The notes under the pieces were generated by a model. It did not search any database, was not told the origin of the DNA, and saw only the letters and a program-made list of their open reading frames with translations. 64,000 nucleotides of DNA, taken from positions 12,343,344-12,407,343 of the forward strand of contig NC_066833.1 of NCBI RefSeq assembly GCF_001640805.2, in the 5' to 3' direction. Both the position numbers and the translations under genes were made by a program. The DNA comes from Lates calcarifer. Lineage: Eukaryota; Chordata; Actinopteri; Centropomidae. Of this stretch, positions 24,822-39,400 are shown in pieces (positions within the stretch are counted from its first letter, which is position 1; each line of letters starts with the position of its first letter).

Positions 24822-26594
24822 ACAGTTCACAGCAACTGATTTAGCATATATATAAAATTATAACCTACAAGAAAACCTTGCAATGAATTCACAGCTTGCT
24901 TGTCTTTTAAACTGTGAAAACCAAAGTCATGCTTGAACTTGGATGCTATAAGCTTCTGCTTCAGGTTATATTCCATTGGCATATTGTTACGCCTCATGCT
25001 TGTTTTTCCTATCCACCTCACTTGCACTTTTTGTTGTTGCACCCCACGACTCTCTGTGTTTAAACAGTTTTAAACAAACACACACACCAAAACAATTATT
25101 AAATTAGACAAATTAGACAAAAATTGACAAAATTTATACAAAAATATGGATCGACAATAATTTTGTCAAAATGAAAAATGCCAAAAATGTCGTTGTGATT
25201 TGTACTTGAATAATTTTTTTCCCCATCCCTAACATGTTTGGATTTTTTCAGTATGTTAGGACATTGCACAGACTGCACTCATCATGAAGGAGACTGAAGC
25301 CTCACCTGTTTGTGATCCTAATGAGATCAGGCAGCCTGACAAGAAGGGCTTTAACTTAATTAATAACATTTCATGGCTTAGCTGGCATACATGTAGTATT
25401 AGATGCCCTGCAGCCCTCATCAGGTCTAACATGACGGCACCGGTAGCCCGTGACTTGGCATAAGCAGTATCTAAGGAGGAGTGCATAGGGCCCAGGGGTG
25501 CACTTGATTTGGTCATCAACATAATGAGGTAATTTTAAACAGATTGCCGCTGAGACAGATAATAGGCACATCATCAATGTGCCAGTCTGACCTTTACTAA
25601 CAAAGCATAAAACTGTCTTGCTCTGGCTTGATGTTCATGTTTTCAGGGCAGTATTGCATTAAACCTTTGCATCAAGTGAAGTTTCCAGACGGTTTTTAAA
25701 TCTTTCATCTCTTTGGAATTGATGTAAACCATTACATATGTATGGATTAGTATGTCCTTTCCAGAGATGACATTTGATTATTTCTGTACTATTTTCGCTG
25801 GAAATTGCAATAAAAGTCCAGTCAGATGTAAACAAAACACCCCTGGAACTGAAATTAAAACCAAATTAAAACCCTGTTAACATTTTCAAATTGACAGCTC
25901 TTTTAATAAAAGGACTAACACTACACAATAACAAAATACATTTTATGATTCATTTCTCACGTTGTTAGTGTAAAAAAAAGCTTATATTTTCAGTTGTCTT
26001 AAGCTGAGAAACAGACAAAATGCTTATTTAAATGTTTGGGTTTTCCATTAATTTAAATTCTTTGAGTCAAACCCTTAAATTATATAAGGAAATATACACA
26101 TTTTTTTTATTCTGACATAATTTGCCAAATCATGTTTTAAATTGCAGTGAGAAAATCATATCAGCATGCAGGAAAGGTTCAGAATAACGTAAATACTACT
26201 AGTAATTTTTAAACACAAACTGAATTCAGCACCAAAATCAATCAAAATTTCATGGCTGTCGATCCAAAAGGTGTCGAGATATTTAAGTCCAGAGCAAAGT
26301 GTTGGACCCACCCACCAAATTCATTTTAGAAAATGAGGCATTTCTAAAATATTTATTTCATTTTCCCTGAGTCTTTCGTATTTGTTTAAAGTGCTTCCAT
26401 GTTCAATGTAGGGATGGATCCACCTTGCACTGAAGATGCAGCACATTAAATGCTGGAACTGGCAGTGTGAGCTTGTTATTTACTTTGTGCAAATTGGCAT
26501 CCTCAAACAGAAACTCTGCTTTGACTGATGCTCTCATCTAACTGCTGCTCAGTGAGAGATGCTTTCACTCTGGTCAGTGAAAAATTGTGGAGTG

Positions 26595-26597
<3 letters not shown>

Positions 26598-26630
<33 letters not shown>
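26598..26630 (+). repeat. Poly-T, 33 nt
   Basis: An uninterrupted run of 33 T followed by AAACCTC. It could be the tail of a minus-strand retroposed copy, but no element is recognised next to it. Run length may be unreliable in assembly. Confidence 0.95.
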
Positions 26631-26634
<4 letters not shown>

Positions 26635-28418
26635 CTCAGCTGCACAGTGTTTCCCTTTGCTGCAGAGAACTCAAGGCTTTAACAATCTGTGCATCTGTTT
26701 TAAGAAGCAAAATGTCCTGCTGAGACCACCCAACAAATGTGTTACCAAATGGGATGAATTAGATACAGTTTTCAATTGATCTGCCAATAAAATAGCTCTC
26801 TGGTAAATCAGCACTGACTTCAGACTTTTTTGATTAATAATCAGGATTGCATCATCTTGTAACTAATAAAATTGCCAGAACAACAAATAACAACAACAAA
26901 TACAGCATAACAGTCCATATGCATTGCGGGTTGTTATGATGCCTCAACATCCCAGTCATTAGTCATCACAGACAAATGTTCACTGTTGCTGGCAACAGGC
27001 ATTAGAGATATGGAAACAACAGTGTGTTGAACAATGTATCTATATTCCTCTTCCAACCAAACCTCTGAGTGTTTTGTTAGTCTGTCTCTGCCTAATTAAA
27101 CCCTTTAGTGTTGAAATTCTCAAGAGATGCTGACAGGTAATTTCCATAATGGCCTCTTTTGTATAAATATGGTTTGATATGTGATCTGCATATGAACTCT
27201 AAATGTTTTTAAACATTATGTTACTTTTGACATGTAATTGCTTGCCATCTTATTCCCAGAGGTAGTGAATTAACTAATATTTATTATCAGTTACATAGAC
27301 TTTGGGGAAAAAAATGTTTTATGATGTTTTTAAAATAAATGTGTTTCTTAGATTAATGTCTTCCCCACCTCTCAGTCCTTGTCGACAGTACAGTAGATCA
27401 CATCATGGAGAGAAGCACTGCAGATTAAAAATGTCAATTTCAAACATCACACTCTGCTCTGTGATATACAGCCCGGGGTTGGGAATGCACACAGGAATCT
27501 GGACAAGGACTGTTTGCTCGAATGTCACAGAGAAAACACCTGCTAGAGCCACAATCGTGCATGCGCACACACTGAGGACGTGACTCCTCATGACATGACT
27601 ATACACTCTAATCTCTGATAGGGTTCACCCCACGTGCTACGTGCCTCAGCCTGAATAATGTTTCTCCATCTTCTGCCTCCTAAGCCACGCTGGCCTTTGA
27701 CTTGTTTACACAGATTAAAGATGTGATGTTGAAACATGCGCTGGATCAAACAGCGGCTCTGCCGAGGCGTAGCAAATGTCAGCATGATGAAGGTGAGGAC
27801 TCTAATGCTGTATTATCTCTGCTACATTGTTTAGTGGATACAAGAGGGGAAGCAGGTGTGATGAATGTCCAGCAGAGACAGACACACATTTCTACCTGTC
27901 TCCACCTGTCTGCTGAGAGGGGGAGGGGGGCAATCTATTTAGCCGGCGGGGTGGGGGTGAGGGAATGGGGGTTTGGTCAGGTAATCCAATCTGAAGATGT
28001 TTGCTGGTTGACGGGGTGGAAGCAGTGAATGGACATGGCACAGTTTGGCCCTGGGAGATTTCTGTCTGACACTGGCAGGGAGGATAGACAGGAACGGGTC
28101 GAGGACAAAATGGGAAGGTCAGCACAGGACAGGCAGGTGTCACCTGATGTATTGTGGGTTAACAGCCTGCGATTGATGTTGCCATCGGCTCAGTCCACAA
28201 CAGAGACATCTATGAAACAAGGCTGAACCCCTTCCTCTTCTCTGCATGCCTCTGATGTACACAACTTATTCCTGTGTTGGTGCTAAACGTTGTCACCGGG
28301 CAAGTATGAACGTAACTCCTAGAGATCCTAAAAATTATGAAAATAAATTACAAGAATGAAGCCTTTGACTGTGATTTTATCCAAGTACTTTTGTTGACCA
28401 AAAGCCACGATGTTTCCT

Positions 28419-28700
28419 TGAAGGACTAGTTCAACTTAATTGAGATATTTGCTCTCTCGCCCAAAGTCTTCGCTGGTTGCTTAGCAACCGCACGGGGATG
28501 ATGTTCCCAGACAAAAAATAGTCCAGCACATAGCCTCCCGTAAAACCACAACATTTTGTTTTTGTGTTGTTTTTATTTATTTATTTTTTTTTTACATGCT
28601 AAGCTAAGTGCATCAGCTGTTCGCTTTAGCTTCATTTTCAACATCAGACGTGAGTTTCAGCAACAACACAAATTTCTGCAAAATGTCACTATCTCTTTAA
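28419..28700 (+). mobile_element. Non-autonomous terminal-inverted-repeat element (MITE-like)
   Basis: About 280 bp. The left end (AAGGACTAGTTCAACTTAAT at 28421) and the reverse complement of the right end (TTAAAGAGATAGTGACATTT) are imperfect inverted repeats. The interior CAGCACATAGCCTCCCGTAA, then CATGCTAAGCTAAG and TTTAGCTTCATTTTC, is text I recognise from a widespread interspersed repeat of spiny-rayed fish. No coding. A GTTGCTTAGCAAC palindrome lies at 28476-28488. The family name is not known to me; target-site duplications are not clear. Confidence 0.7.
28475..28489 (+). promoter_or_regulatory. RFX X-box-like palindrome within the repeat
   Basis: GGTTGCTTAGCAACC is a 15-nt palindrome with a single central base and matches the RFX-family X-box pattern. 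Because it belongs to a dispersed repeat, any activity would be repeat-derived; occupancy is inference. Confidence 0.4.
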
Positions 28701-31700
28701 CTAAAAGTATGAAACAACTGGGACCGGACATGAAAAATGTTGTCACTGAATGCATTCTGGTTTTGCAGATTCGTCCAATAATCAGTGTCTGTTGAGGTTT
28801 TGTTGCTCTGTAATGATGCCAGGATACTACACCCCTTTTCTCCAAACAAATGACAAATGCTGTTGTTTTTCAAATGAGGACAGTGTCATAAAATGATAAA
28901 TAATAATTTCCATCAGTGAAATAATAAATGATAAATTCCCTCAGTACACAGCTAATAATTTACACATTTTTTAAACATCATCCATCACGAAGGTTGCACG
29001 AGTCAACAGTCAGTCAAGTACAGTAAATTGCTTTTCAGACTCTTCAGTTTTAGATAATGGATCACAGATATAAACAGTGAGTGTGGGTGAAACTCCCCTC
29101 TCCATTATGTAGACAGACAAATACCACTCTGGAAAAAGGATCATTAGATCATTTTAGTGTCAGATTTCTGAGAGAAAAACAGACTCTAGTTGCTAGCTAA
29201 CATGTAAAATAATTATAATATAGCGCATTGACCTTTTCTCTGACCCGTTTTTAAAGGCTGCTCTGCTGACAGACACTAATTAACATTAGCCAGCTGACCG
29301 GTGTCTTCTGGGAGGCAGAGAACAATCCTGGCCAGGCTGTAGTCCTGTAAAACACAGCAAAAGGCCATCAGTTCATCTGTTCATACTCTCCCCACCGTCT
29401 CACCTCCCACTCCTCCCCTCTCTGCTCACCACCCACCCCCTTCTTGTCTCAGCTGGAAAGATACTCATAGATGTAGCTATTAGAGATGCTCTCTCTTTTT
29501 TTTTCACTCCGTCAAGACTGTAGGAAGTGGCCAAGTTCAAATGTGCAATGTGCTGATGATTTTACAGCCTGACAAGTGGTGGTGGTAAAGATATAAAGTG
29601 GTTACATGATCATTATCAGGAATCATAACTAGGAATTGTTTGGACAGTGAAAATCATACAGCATTCCTTGTCAGTTTGGCAGTTTTAGCTATTGAGATGT
29701 TCAGCCACCTGTTGTTTTCTGCATAAACCCACACACCAGCAACAATCTTGAGGTGCGTCATCATGTGAAATGTGTCACTTATGTCACTTTTTCAGTGCTC
29801 CAGAAACATATATTTATCACATTCAGCCCTCGAGATAAGCAAATTCTGTTTACTGTACTGTAGAGGCACAGATTTTACACCATAAGTTTACTTTACCCAT
29901 CACAGGAAGTACTAATTAGCCCAAGAAAACAGCAGTGTAATGTCTCCTGTGGCACTAGAGGGAGCCATATCATGTCTGGGAAAAATAACCCTGATGATGT
30001 CATTGTGATGTCATCATGGTATACTCGTTTTTAACTGGTTTTTTGTTTGTTTTTTTCACAGAAGGTTTGTATAACAAACTGGAGGTACGATCCAACATTT
30101 TTAGACTAAGGTTTAGTGTCTGGAATACAGAGGTCATTGGAAGCAACAGTATGCAACTCAGTCTGTTTGTGGTCCTAATAGTATAATAATAATAATTTAC
30201 ACTCAAACACACAGGAAATTAATTCTTCCTTGTTTTTCCTTATTGTGCATTTTGATGATGAAGACACAGTAGTGGAGTCTGTTTTCACAAGCAAAAGCTG
30301 CAAATCAATGAATGTGCTCCAGTCTCTTCTTCCCTCAGAAGTTTACTCTCCTTGATCTGAGAGGCACCTGACTCGGCTGCACGTTGCTGAATGATGTGAA
30401 AAGCACTCCTTTTCACCTTGTTTAAAACTGACACCAACTGAGGTTTAGGTCTTGATGTTGCAAAATCATGCAGGTGGCAGCTCTAGATGACTGCAAATAT
30501 CATCTCAGTCCTCTATTGGTGTTGTATTTACTCAGGCGTCTGTTAACCCTTACTTAGGTTGTTGTACCAGTATTGATTTAGTGTCTAAATATTTGCTGGT
30601 CTCTGAATGCCGGCTAAAGCACTGTGAGCTGTCTGGATCTTTTCGCCTTAAATACATTTTCTCTGATCTGTCACACCAAAAAGATTTTCAGAGTTTTTTT
30701 TTTTTCTTTCTCCCATTTTTTTAATGGTAAGCAAGGATAAACTCTAAAAAAATAAATCCAGAGGGAGTTTTCTAATCTATGATTGGTTCAGATGTTTCAG
30801 TCAAGGTCACAACACTTCTGCATCTCAAGGCATGCAGTATCCCCTCACTCTGAGATAAATTCAGGTAGTGTGAGAATACCAAGTAAAAACGATTCCCCAT
30901 ACCCTCTGCGATTTGTGTAGTGCCGACAAGTACTCCCTACGCACCTGCCATTTTTCACAGAAAAAAATCAATCAGCTGCATCAGGGGGCCTCATTTCCAT
31001 CATCACTTCATTGACTTTCTCCCGGGCTAAATTTTCTTTACAACTACCTAGTGATACAGCTGGAGGCCAGGAGGATCATAGTACGTCTTAATGAGCTTGT
31101 GTGTGTGTGCACTTCTTTTTCCTTTAGCCTTGTTAGCTGACATTTTGTGAAAGTGCTAACATGTTGCTGACAAAAGCATCCCCAGTAATGCTCTTGCTAG
31201 GTGAGGCACGTATAGTTCTTCGCTTGAACTTTGCAGCTTAGAGGCATGATCATCACATAAGCGGTGAGAAGAACAAACCAGGTGACACAGAAGCACCCTG
31301 CTGGGATTTTGTGTTGATTTAGCATTTTTATGAATGACTTTAATGATCACGCTCTTGGCAGGATGGATAAAGCTGCAAAAGAGTCTTTATTGTTTTGATG
31401 TATATTTAATGTGTATAGTAGAGCCATAGTTGTAGCCAGTACATTTTAATTCATTTACATAAAAATACAGCACTATGCCAGTCAACACTATGCATATTAT
31501 TTAGTTTTGTCACAGTAATACCAGATCTATAATTAATAACTGTCAATGTTGTCCACCTCAGAGATAACAGAGGTTCCTCCTGACATCAGATACAAAAGCT
31601 CAGTCAGGAAAAAATGACAGTGATTTTTATGAACCTGTTGTATATTCATATACTTATATTGTCTTTTTGCAAAGACCCAGTGTATCCAGTGTAGGTATCT

Positions 31701-32551
31701 ACAATAACCCCGTTACCCGACACCATCATTATCCAAAAGCCCAAAAATAATGTCCCCAAAATAAAAAGGTCACCGGTCTTTGAACCCTCTGAAAGGTAAC
31801 TAATACAGTACATACAGTGTGATATAGGTAATAGCTCAAAAACCCTTGTAGACATTTTTCCTTCATTGATTATTATATAATAATTTGTAGAGCTTTATCT
31901 TAGGTCCTAAAAAATGTCCAGAGATCCAGTGATTGTACTGATCCAATTTTAAACCCAGTGTAGAATTGATAATACAGTCCTATTTGGCTGTTGCCATAGA
32001 GATTATTGCCAGGGAAAGTATCTCCCATTATGTGAAATGGATATAGTAGAAACATTTGACTGTAGGTCTGACAGCTTTTCTATTTGCAGTATTGTGTGGT
32101 GTAATTGTATTTGCACCTTGTCTGTTCTGACAGTTACTGAGTTGCGGAAGCAGAGAAATTTTGTTTTTAAGTCAAACTGTCTTGTCCTTTGGAGGCAGCT
32201 GCTGTGATTGTCTAATAACCGCCCACACCCCACATACATCTTGATTCAGGTTTGTCCTTGTAGCCACTGAGCTCCTCCACACTTTTTGATGCTGACCTTA
32301 TTCCCAGAATGTGTGATGTGATCCAACATGACATTCAAGTATATCCCCTGGTCCCCTGAATGGTTCTTAGTGCTGTGTGCCTTCTGAAGATGCCCAGCTC
32401 TCTGGTTCCCTCCACTATCCTACAGGGATGGTTTTCCAAAGGTTTTGCACTGAGGCTGCAGGAACACTATAGAGCTGCTCCTCAGGTAGTTGGGTTGGTG
32501 AAAAAGTGTGAATGAATGTCAAACACATGTCACAGATTTTATATATATTTA

Positions 32552-32572
32552 TCAGTTCAGTTCAGTTCAGTT
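32552..32572 (+). repeat. (CAGTT)4 pentanucleotide array
   Basis: Four tandem copies of CAGTT (phase TCAGT) just after an AT-rich run. Confidence 0.9.
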
Positions 32573-35500
32573 GAAGAAAGGAACATTGAAGTGCACCATA
32601 AGACTATGTGATCCATCAAGACACTGGAACGTGTTAAACAACCTGAAGATTTAAATATCCTGACCAGCAGAGCCTCACCCAGGAGATGTGAACTGCACTA
32701 ATGGAAATCAATAAAACCACTGGCATTTCAAATGTGGCTTGATGGGATGTGTGAAGTTAACATGAAAAAAAGAATACATTGATCAAAAGAATAAATTGAT
32801 ACACACGTATCAATAGATAGACATCACTCGCTGGTATTGTGTGTACTCTCAGAGGGAGCTGTGAGTCAAACATGGGCTGAGTGACCTGTAGCGTACCATT
32901 GCCTGACCAACACTATGTCAAGAGGACCTGGTGCCAAATATTGCCATAGGGGACTCCAGCCAAGAGCTCACAGAGGGCTGATGCCCCAGGGGTAATCACA
33001 AGCACATAGTGTAACACCAGCAGGAGCAAAAGACAAAGCATCAGGGCAGGATACTGTGAAGTGTTAGTCTGTGATGTTACTAGCTGAGGTACAGATCTTA
33101 AATCGAAGTTATGTGGGTGTTGGATGTGTTTTAGAAGGTTCCCCATGAGAATCACGGTGAGAAATGTTCTTTGCCGAAGGAAAGGGAGAGAGAAAATGCA
33201 TTCTTACCTCTTTTCTCTTAGATGCATGGTTCAAAGGTGAACTGCCTCCTTACCTCACCACCTCATGATTTTAGACCAAATAATATTCTTCACATGCCAA
33301 AACACAAAAATAAAACATTGCTTTAGTTTCTTTCTTTAGGTAAAACCAGTATACAGTATACTGTGCCCTGCAAGATCATTTATTTTTCAAATGTATGTTT
33401 CCTAAAGGCATGCTTGCATCAGGTTTTGTTATTTGAAATAAGCTTTGTTTTGCTCTGATAGACCTTTTGTTATTTAAATGTAAATACGCTGATGGCTGAT
33501 TATATTAGCAGTCACTCTTAATTATTAAAAGCTACTGTTATCAGCAGGTTGCAGGGTCTGAATCAGATAACCCTTGATAAGAGCAGAAAGAGGGATTAAT
33601 GGATTTCATTAGCTCAGTGATAAACTAATAGACATTATTCTTCACTGCATGTTATGAATATGTGTGCATCAATCCTCATTGTCTTCTCATTTAGGGTTCA
33701 AGAAAGAAAGAATGTCAGGCTTGTTGAAACTGCTTTGATAGAAAAATTACAGAGGGCCCTTGTGAACAATGGCTCAAATGCTCTGTAGAGTTAAATGTGT
33801 AGGTTTTCAGTTGGTTGAAGAGAATAAAGTCAAAATGAAACTTTGGAGAAACTGAGAGGCTGTGAGCAGAGAGCTGTCTATTTGGCAGACAGACAGCTCC
33901 CAGCAGCTTTCTATAGAGTCTGCCTCTGACAGCCAAGGATAAGTGGCCATTAAAATCTCATGATCACTTAATACACCTGTCATTAGTCATCAACTGTGCA
34001 TTAACACTGCTAGCTGGAGTTTACCACAGAGAAGAAATACAGTCTTGTCACAATTAGAAACTGAAAAAACAGTCCCACATTTTGCCAATTTGTCTGGTCA
34101 TTAATTCACCGTTAAGTGCTGTGTTCAGAACATGAATGAAAAAGAGTTATTTCATATTCAGTCTGCTGAACATATCATTTTTGGCAACCAACATTTGTGA
34201 ACACAGTTCTGTCTTTACGCTTAAAAAAGGAAAACGCAAAGCAAACCTCACCACTGCTACAACATGCATTCATCCAGAATACACCACTGCATACTGTAAC
34301 ACTAGTATCAGCATTAGGACTAGGGATGGGATTTTTCATTTTATATTTTTGATGTTTAAATGGATTAATTGGAATAATAAATGGAATAATGTATTTTATT
34401 ATTGCCTTTTAAAATTAGTTCCATTTTTATCAAAATGTATCATTTGGTGATCTGTCTCCTCTAAGGTTAAGATTTGGTCAAGTTTAGGAAAGTAAATCTA
34501 CAAAGTGAAAGTTAGGGAAAGAGTATCTTTGTCAGTAGAAGATTGAGACTGTGCTCTATGGTGTTGATGTCTCACATTTTGAAAACCCAGCCGCCACACC
34601 TTGACCACCAAGAGAAGTTTTACATTTATATAAATACATCACTCAGCTTCTGTTTTTGCTGCTTTAAAACATTTGAATGAATGAGCCATGCTGTAATTTC
34701 TCTGATAAGGACAGTCTCCTTTGCAGACAGCTATTTGGCTTTTTAATCTCCCTTTCTATCATTGCACATCTCCTGTCCAGAGAACATCTTGATGACTCCA
34801 TTGTTGTCTCGTCAGGTACAAAAAATGTGTCTCAAACCACCCATAGAGTCGCTTTTTAATCTAAGAACAGTCTCATTTTCACAGTTTTGCAGCTGCAGTG
34901 GAACGAGAAAAGCTAATGCACCACAGGAGCAGTTGGTCCCTAAATTAGTTCCTGGAGCTTATATTTCCTAGAACTGTCTGTTTCAGAATGGCTATTTATG
35001 GACACCTGCAGTACTAAAGGGAATTTTTCAGGACTGTGGACATATTTTCATATCTACAAATCTTATTTTTATGAAGAGGCTCAGGGACTCTGATCCTGTT
35101 AAATCTGCCCAACCAACATTTGTCAGTGTATCCAGACAGTGTAGTTTGATACAAGCGCTAAGAGCTCAGTTCTCTGGTATTTGGACGAAGTTGCCAGTGT
35201 AAATAAAAACAGTATTGATGGGGCCGTCCAAAATCACAGACGATGTGATGCATAACTACTGTTTTTATTGCAGATTTTCTCTGTAAAGACAACAGGCAGT
35301 TTCAGTCAAAACAACGTTTTCTCTCATTTTGCTATGAAGGAATAAACAAAATGGACAATAGAGTTTGAGACCCTGTCCCAGTCAATGGAGTGTTATCATT
35401 AATAGAGTCATTAAAAGAATAGGAAGCTGTATATGTATAAATGGATTTTCTGGTAATTGTTTTTGTTGCCTGAGGCTCAGGATGCGGATTTGTTTTGTTG

Positions 35501-36448
35501 GCCTGTTTATTTCTTTCAGTATCATAGCTAAGAGTTGCCCATTTTCTGCATGAATATACTGTTTGAAAAGCATGGGTGCCAGGCCATTTTAATTAGGTAC
35601 TAAAGTCCAAAACAGGACATCTTGCCTTCCAACATTCGTAACTCTTCCTCTTGTGTCAGAAATTGATAAGCAAAATGAGATTGTCTGAATATCCAGCCCT
35701 CACTGAGTTGCTTAAAATTTTGTAGCATTGCAGTTGCTGTAAATATAAAATTGCTAAAACATGCTGTCAGTTATGAATTTAAAATGATTTCTGGCAGTGT
35801 TGTTATCAAGGTTTGAGGAACTTCCCCCCTTAACTTGGCAGAACATTATGACCATCTGTATATAACTTGCTGCAGTATATGTCGCTTTTTAAACTCTCCA
35901 CCACAAATTAAAATAAACCATGATGTGGTTTATTTAATTTGTCTGGTCTGACATTAGTTTTGAAGTTATGGAAATAGTTCACTGACAATGTGTGATTTGT
36001 GAGAATCATACTGAAAGTAAAAAAAAGGGTGGTGAAAAAAATCTCAATGAAAATCAAAAAAGCAAATGCAAAAAGACCATGGACCACATAGACAGAGCTC
36101 TGAGTCAGTAAATACAGTAATACCTCTCTACATTTCCAGTCATCCACACTCCTATTTCTTACAAAAAGTCCCCCCCACCACCCTCCAAGGAAAGTTTTGT
36201 TGGATTCTAGGCTGAAACCTAAATGGTGGTTGTAAGGTCAAGTTGAAGTCATCATTAAATGATTTTGAGATCTGCGTTCTTGTACCTCTTCCTTTAGGCG
36301 GGTCAGTTTTTTTTTTTTTTAAACAGTTGAGTTGAGGTTGCTGCAGGCCTGTAGTACTAGCTGCATGTTACACTGTTACTAATTAGAGCCCCAGACTAAA
36401 CTGCAGTGAGATGGGGGTTCTTGATGAATACGAATATCCTTGTTTCAG

Positions 36449-36470
36449 TTTTTTTTTTTTTTTTTTTTTT
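36449..36470 (+). repeat. Poly-T, 22 nt
   Basis: Uninterrupted T run followed by CGAATAG. Confidence 0.95.
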
Positions 36471-39400
36471 CGAATAGACATGCTAGCTAAAATTTATGCC
36501 CATGTGGGATTTTCTTGTTTCTTTGCTGCCTGAGGGTAGTTGACAGCTGTTCGGTTTGCCAACAGTCTTGTCAGATAGCAGGCCAATAAGTTTCAGCATT
36601 TCTTCGCTGGTCTCTTCCCTTACCACAGTTTCTCCAAAACAAATATGGAAATGAAGGTTGTCAGTGCTGCGTCCCACAGGATGTTGAACAGAATCAGCAG
36701 CATCGGAGTCTCTGCGGTTGTCACAAAGCTGCACAGCGGGGTATGTGGGAGGTAGTGCGTGTGCCAGGGGTAACATTGGCACTTAATGTAGCCGCAACTA
36801 GCTTGTCTTCCTCTACCCCTTCAACCCGCCCCATCACCACCACCCAGCACTGAGTGATGTCAGACAGTCAGGGATGCTGGATGCTGAAGGAGAACGCAAC
36901 GGCAGCAGGCAGCAGAGATAAGGCCCCCCCATACCTCCACAGATTAAACAGCAGGATTAACCTCTCTACTCCACCACTGCCACCACGGTGTCTTTCACCC
37001 CCTTATCTATACCCACCTCCCCCTTTTCTCCTCCAACATTTGCCACCATACATTTGTACAGTTGTCATGATGTGGGAAATTGCTTTTTAACCCTATGTGG
37101 CTTCACTCTGTCCTTGCCAATTGAAACATAAGAAAATGGAGCACACCCTGCTTGGGAAGAAAAAAAAAACTGTTTCCCCCCAAAATGCTTTCTGGTCTCG
37201 TCCCAAACCAGACTTGAAATAGCACGTCTGCAGAAATAAGGAGAAAAGGAAACCCTGCTGAATATGTAACAGATTACAGCAATTTTGGTCATTTTTTTTT
37301 AGTTTTTCTACTACCTCCTTTCTTTGTGCTTGCCAGATTTAATAACTTGAAGATTAATTTGCAACATTTGAGTTATTCATGTTCAAAATAAGGGAAGCAC
37401 CCTGAAGCGACACTACGGAAATGATTTGCAGATATTTATTTATTTTGTGTGCTAGTGTTACGGCCACGCTTCCAACAATCTGTCCTGTTCTCAGACTTCA
37501 TGGTTATTGGGAAGCAATCAAAAAAATATATATGTTTAACGAGTTCACTAAAATGGAATGGTATATATTTCCATAAATTGTATTACCCAATGTTGCCTCA
37601 GTTGGTATCCATTCAGAGATGAATACATTTGCCCAAGGCTTAAATTCCAATTATATCAAAACTACACCATATTTGTGTTATTGTTACACTACATCTACTT
37701 TTATACATTTTCTAATCTATCCATATTTTTAGTTTTTGTTCAGGATAACATCTCGGAGCAGGATTCAGTTATCTGTGATGTGACTATTCACTGAAAAAAA
37801 AAAAAACAGCACAACATTTGCACCTATGGGCTTTTGTTTAGTAAGAAACAACTATCATCAGTCATATCAAATGTTTAGTTCTGGCCATCACACGTCAGGC
37901 TAAGATGAAGGAAATGTAGATAGTCAGTGCTCCAAGCCGGGCAATTAGCATAGCATCCCTCTGCGTTAGGTACCTGCGATAAGAGGGCTAGTGACCAAGT
38001 GAGCTATGACATTCCATTGATCCAGAAAATTGCTGCAGAGCCAGCCTTGAAATTAGTTTAAATTGCTGAATCAAAAAATGTTATCCTGGATTCTGGCAAG
38101 GCCAGCGTAAACCTTATGCCTCTAATCCCCAGACTGATGTGAAAAGTTGTCAGGGATCGTGTCGCCCACCGCCACGATTGATGGGGGAATTTGGATTCTG
38201 TGTGACAGAGAGAGACACATGCAAGCAACTGGGATTTGACTTGGATGGCACTTATGGCTACCAGGGTCGTGACTTGGTTTCAAATCTTTAGGCTTTGGGA
38301 AATTCCAGTGCGACCTACCACTAGCTTTGTGCTTTTCAATTCAATTACACGCTAACTCTTTACTCTGTGACAATGTCGGATCTCAAGCTCTCTTAGATGT
38401 GAGTTGAGTCATAAATCTAAGCTTTGACGCACAGTTCAAGGATTGGGGGAATAATTTACCATCAGTCAGGTGCTTCATTTTATCCTCTTTGGATGCACTC
38501 AAAATAGCTACAAACAGCAGCGTTGGAGTTGTAGATTGATGGAAGGAGGGAGCAGGCAGGAATATGTCAACTCTAAACATCCTTAATGTGGAATAAGTTC
38601 TGGTAAGAGGATCACTGAGGCGAACACAGGAGTGGATTAAAGTCAAATATATTCTGTTATAAGTATAATCACTAGTCCTTCAAGAAGCAGCTTTTGACCA
38701 AGAAAACTATGAGCAGTGTTGGAAATTCACATTCACATCACATTCTTGCTCTTTGGACAAGAAAATGAACACTGATTGCTCACAGTGACGCAAATAGTAA
38801 CGTGTCAAACTCAGAGGGAAGTTGTAATTTTAACTTTAAGCACTCGCCCACACATCGGATGGCACATTATACTTTTCACACAGTAATTAAACAGACAATA
38901 GTCACAGTCTTCTAAACCTGTTTGAGGTCACTGATTGGCTGCTGCATGCTATGCCTTGCCCAGGTGTGCTCAGGCTGCTTACTAATGAATGCTTGAAATA
39001 TGGTTTTAGCAGCCGTGCACAGCTGTGTCACTGGCAGAGCTGCAGATGTTGTTGTAACCAGTTCTCACAGTGAATAGAGTGTAGCTGCACGGTTAAAATA
39101 CAACCCCAACCGCCTCCCCCGCCACCCAACACCACTGCACCCCATTCCTTCTTATTTATTTATTTGTTTATTTATTTTTGTTCAAATCGACTGTACTGGG
39201 TTCAGTTTTACATTCAAAGAATCTCTTCCATCTTCACCACTGAGTTTGGAAAATGTCAGCAACCAAAGAAAACAGGAGACGTTTTATCTGCCAGTTTGAT
39301 GGGGCAATCTTTGCACAGCCCCTGGTTTTTTTTAGGTTTGTTTATCACCTCCCACAATGTCAGCAAATGTAAAACTGGTCTTTTTTTTTAGTTGGTCTTT

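Larger units (their letters stand above)
15382..28418 (+). other. Intron 1, unannotated stretch
   Basis: No gene is recognised in these 13 kb. It contains poly-T runs at 20655-20672 and 26598-26630, a TTC run near 24803, an A-rich AAAAT array near 20225-20250, and a possible enhancer-like block at about 24000-24110 with TAATCC and homeodomain words. Confidence 0.6.
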
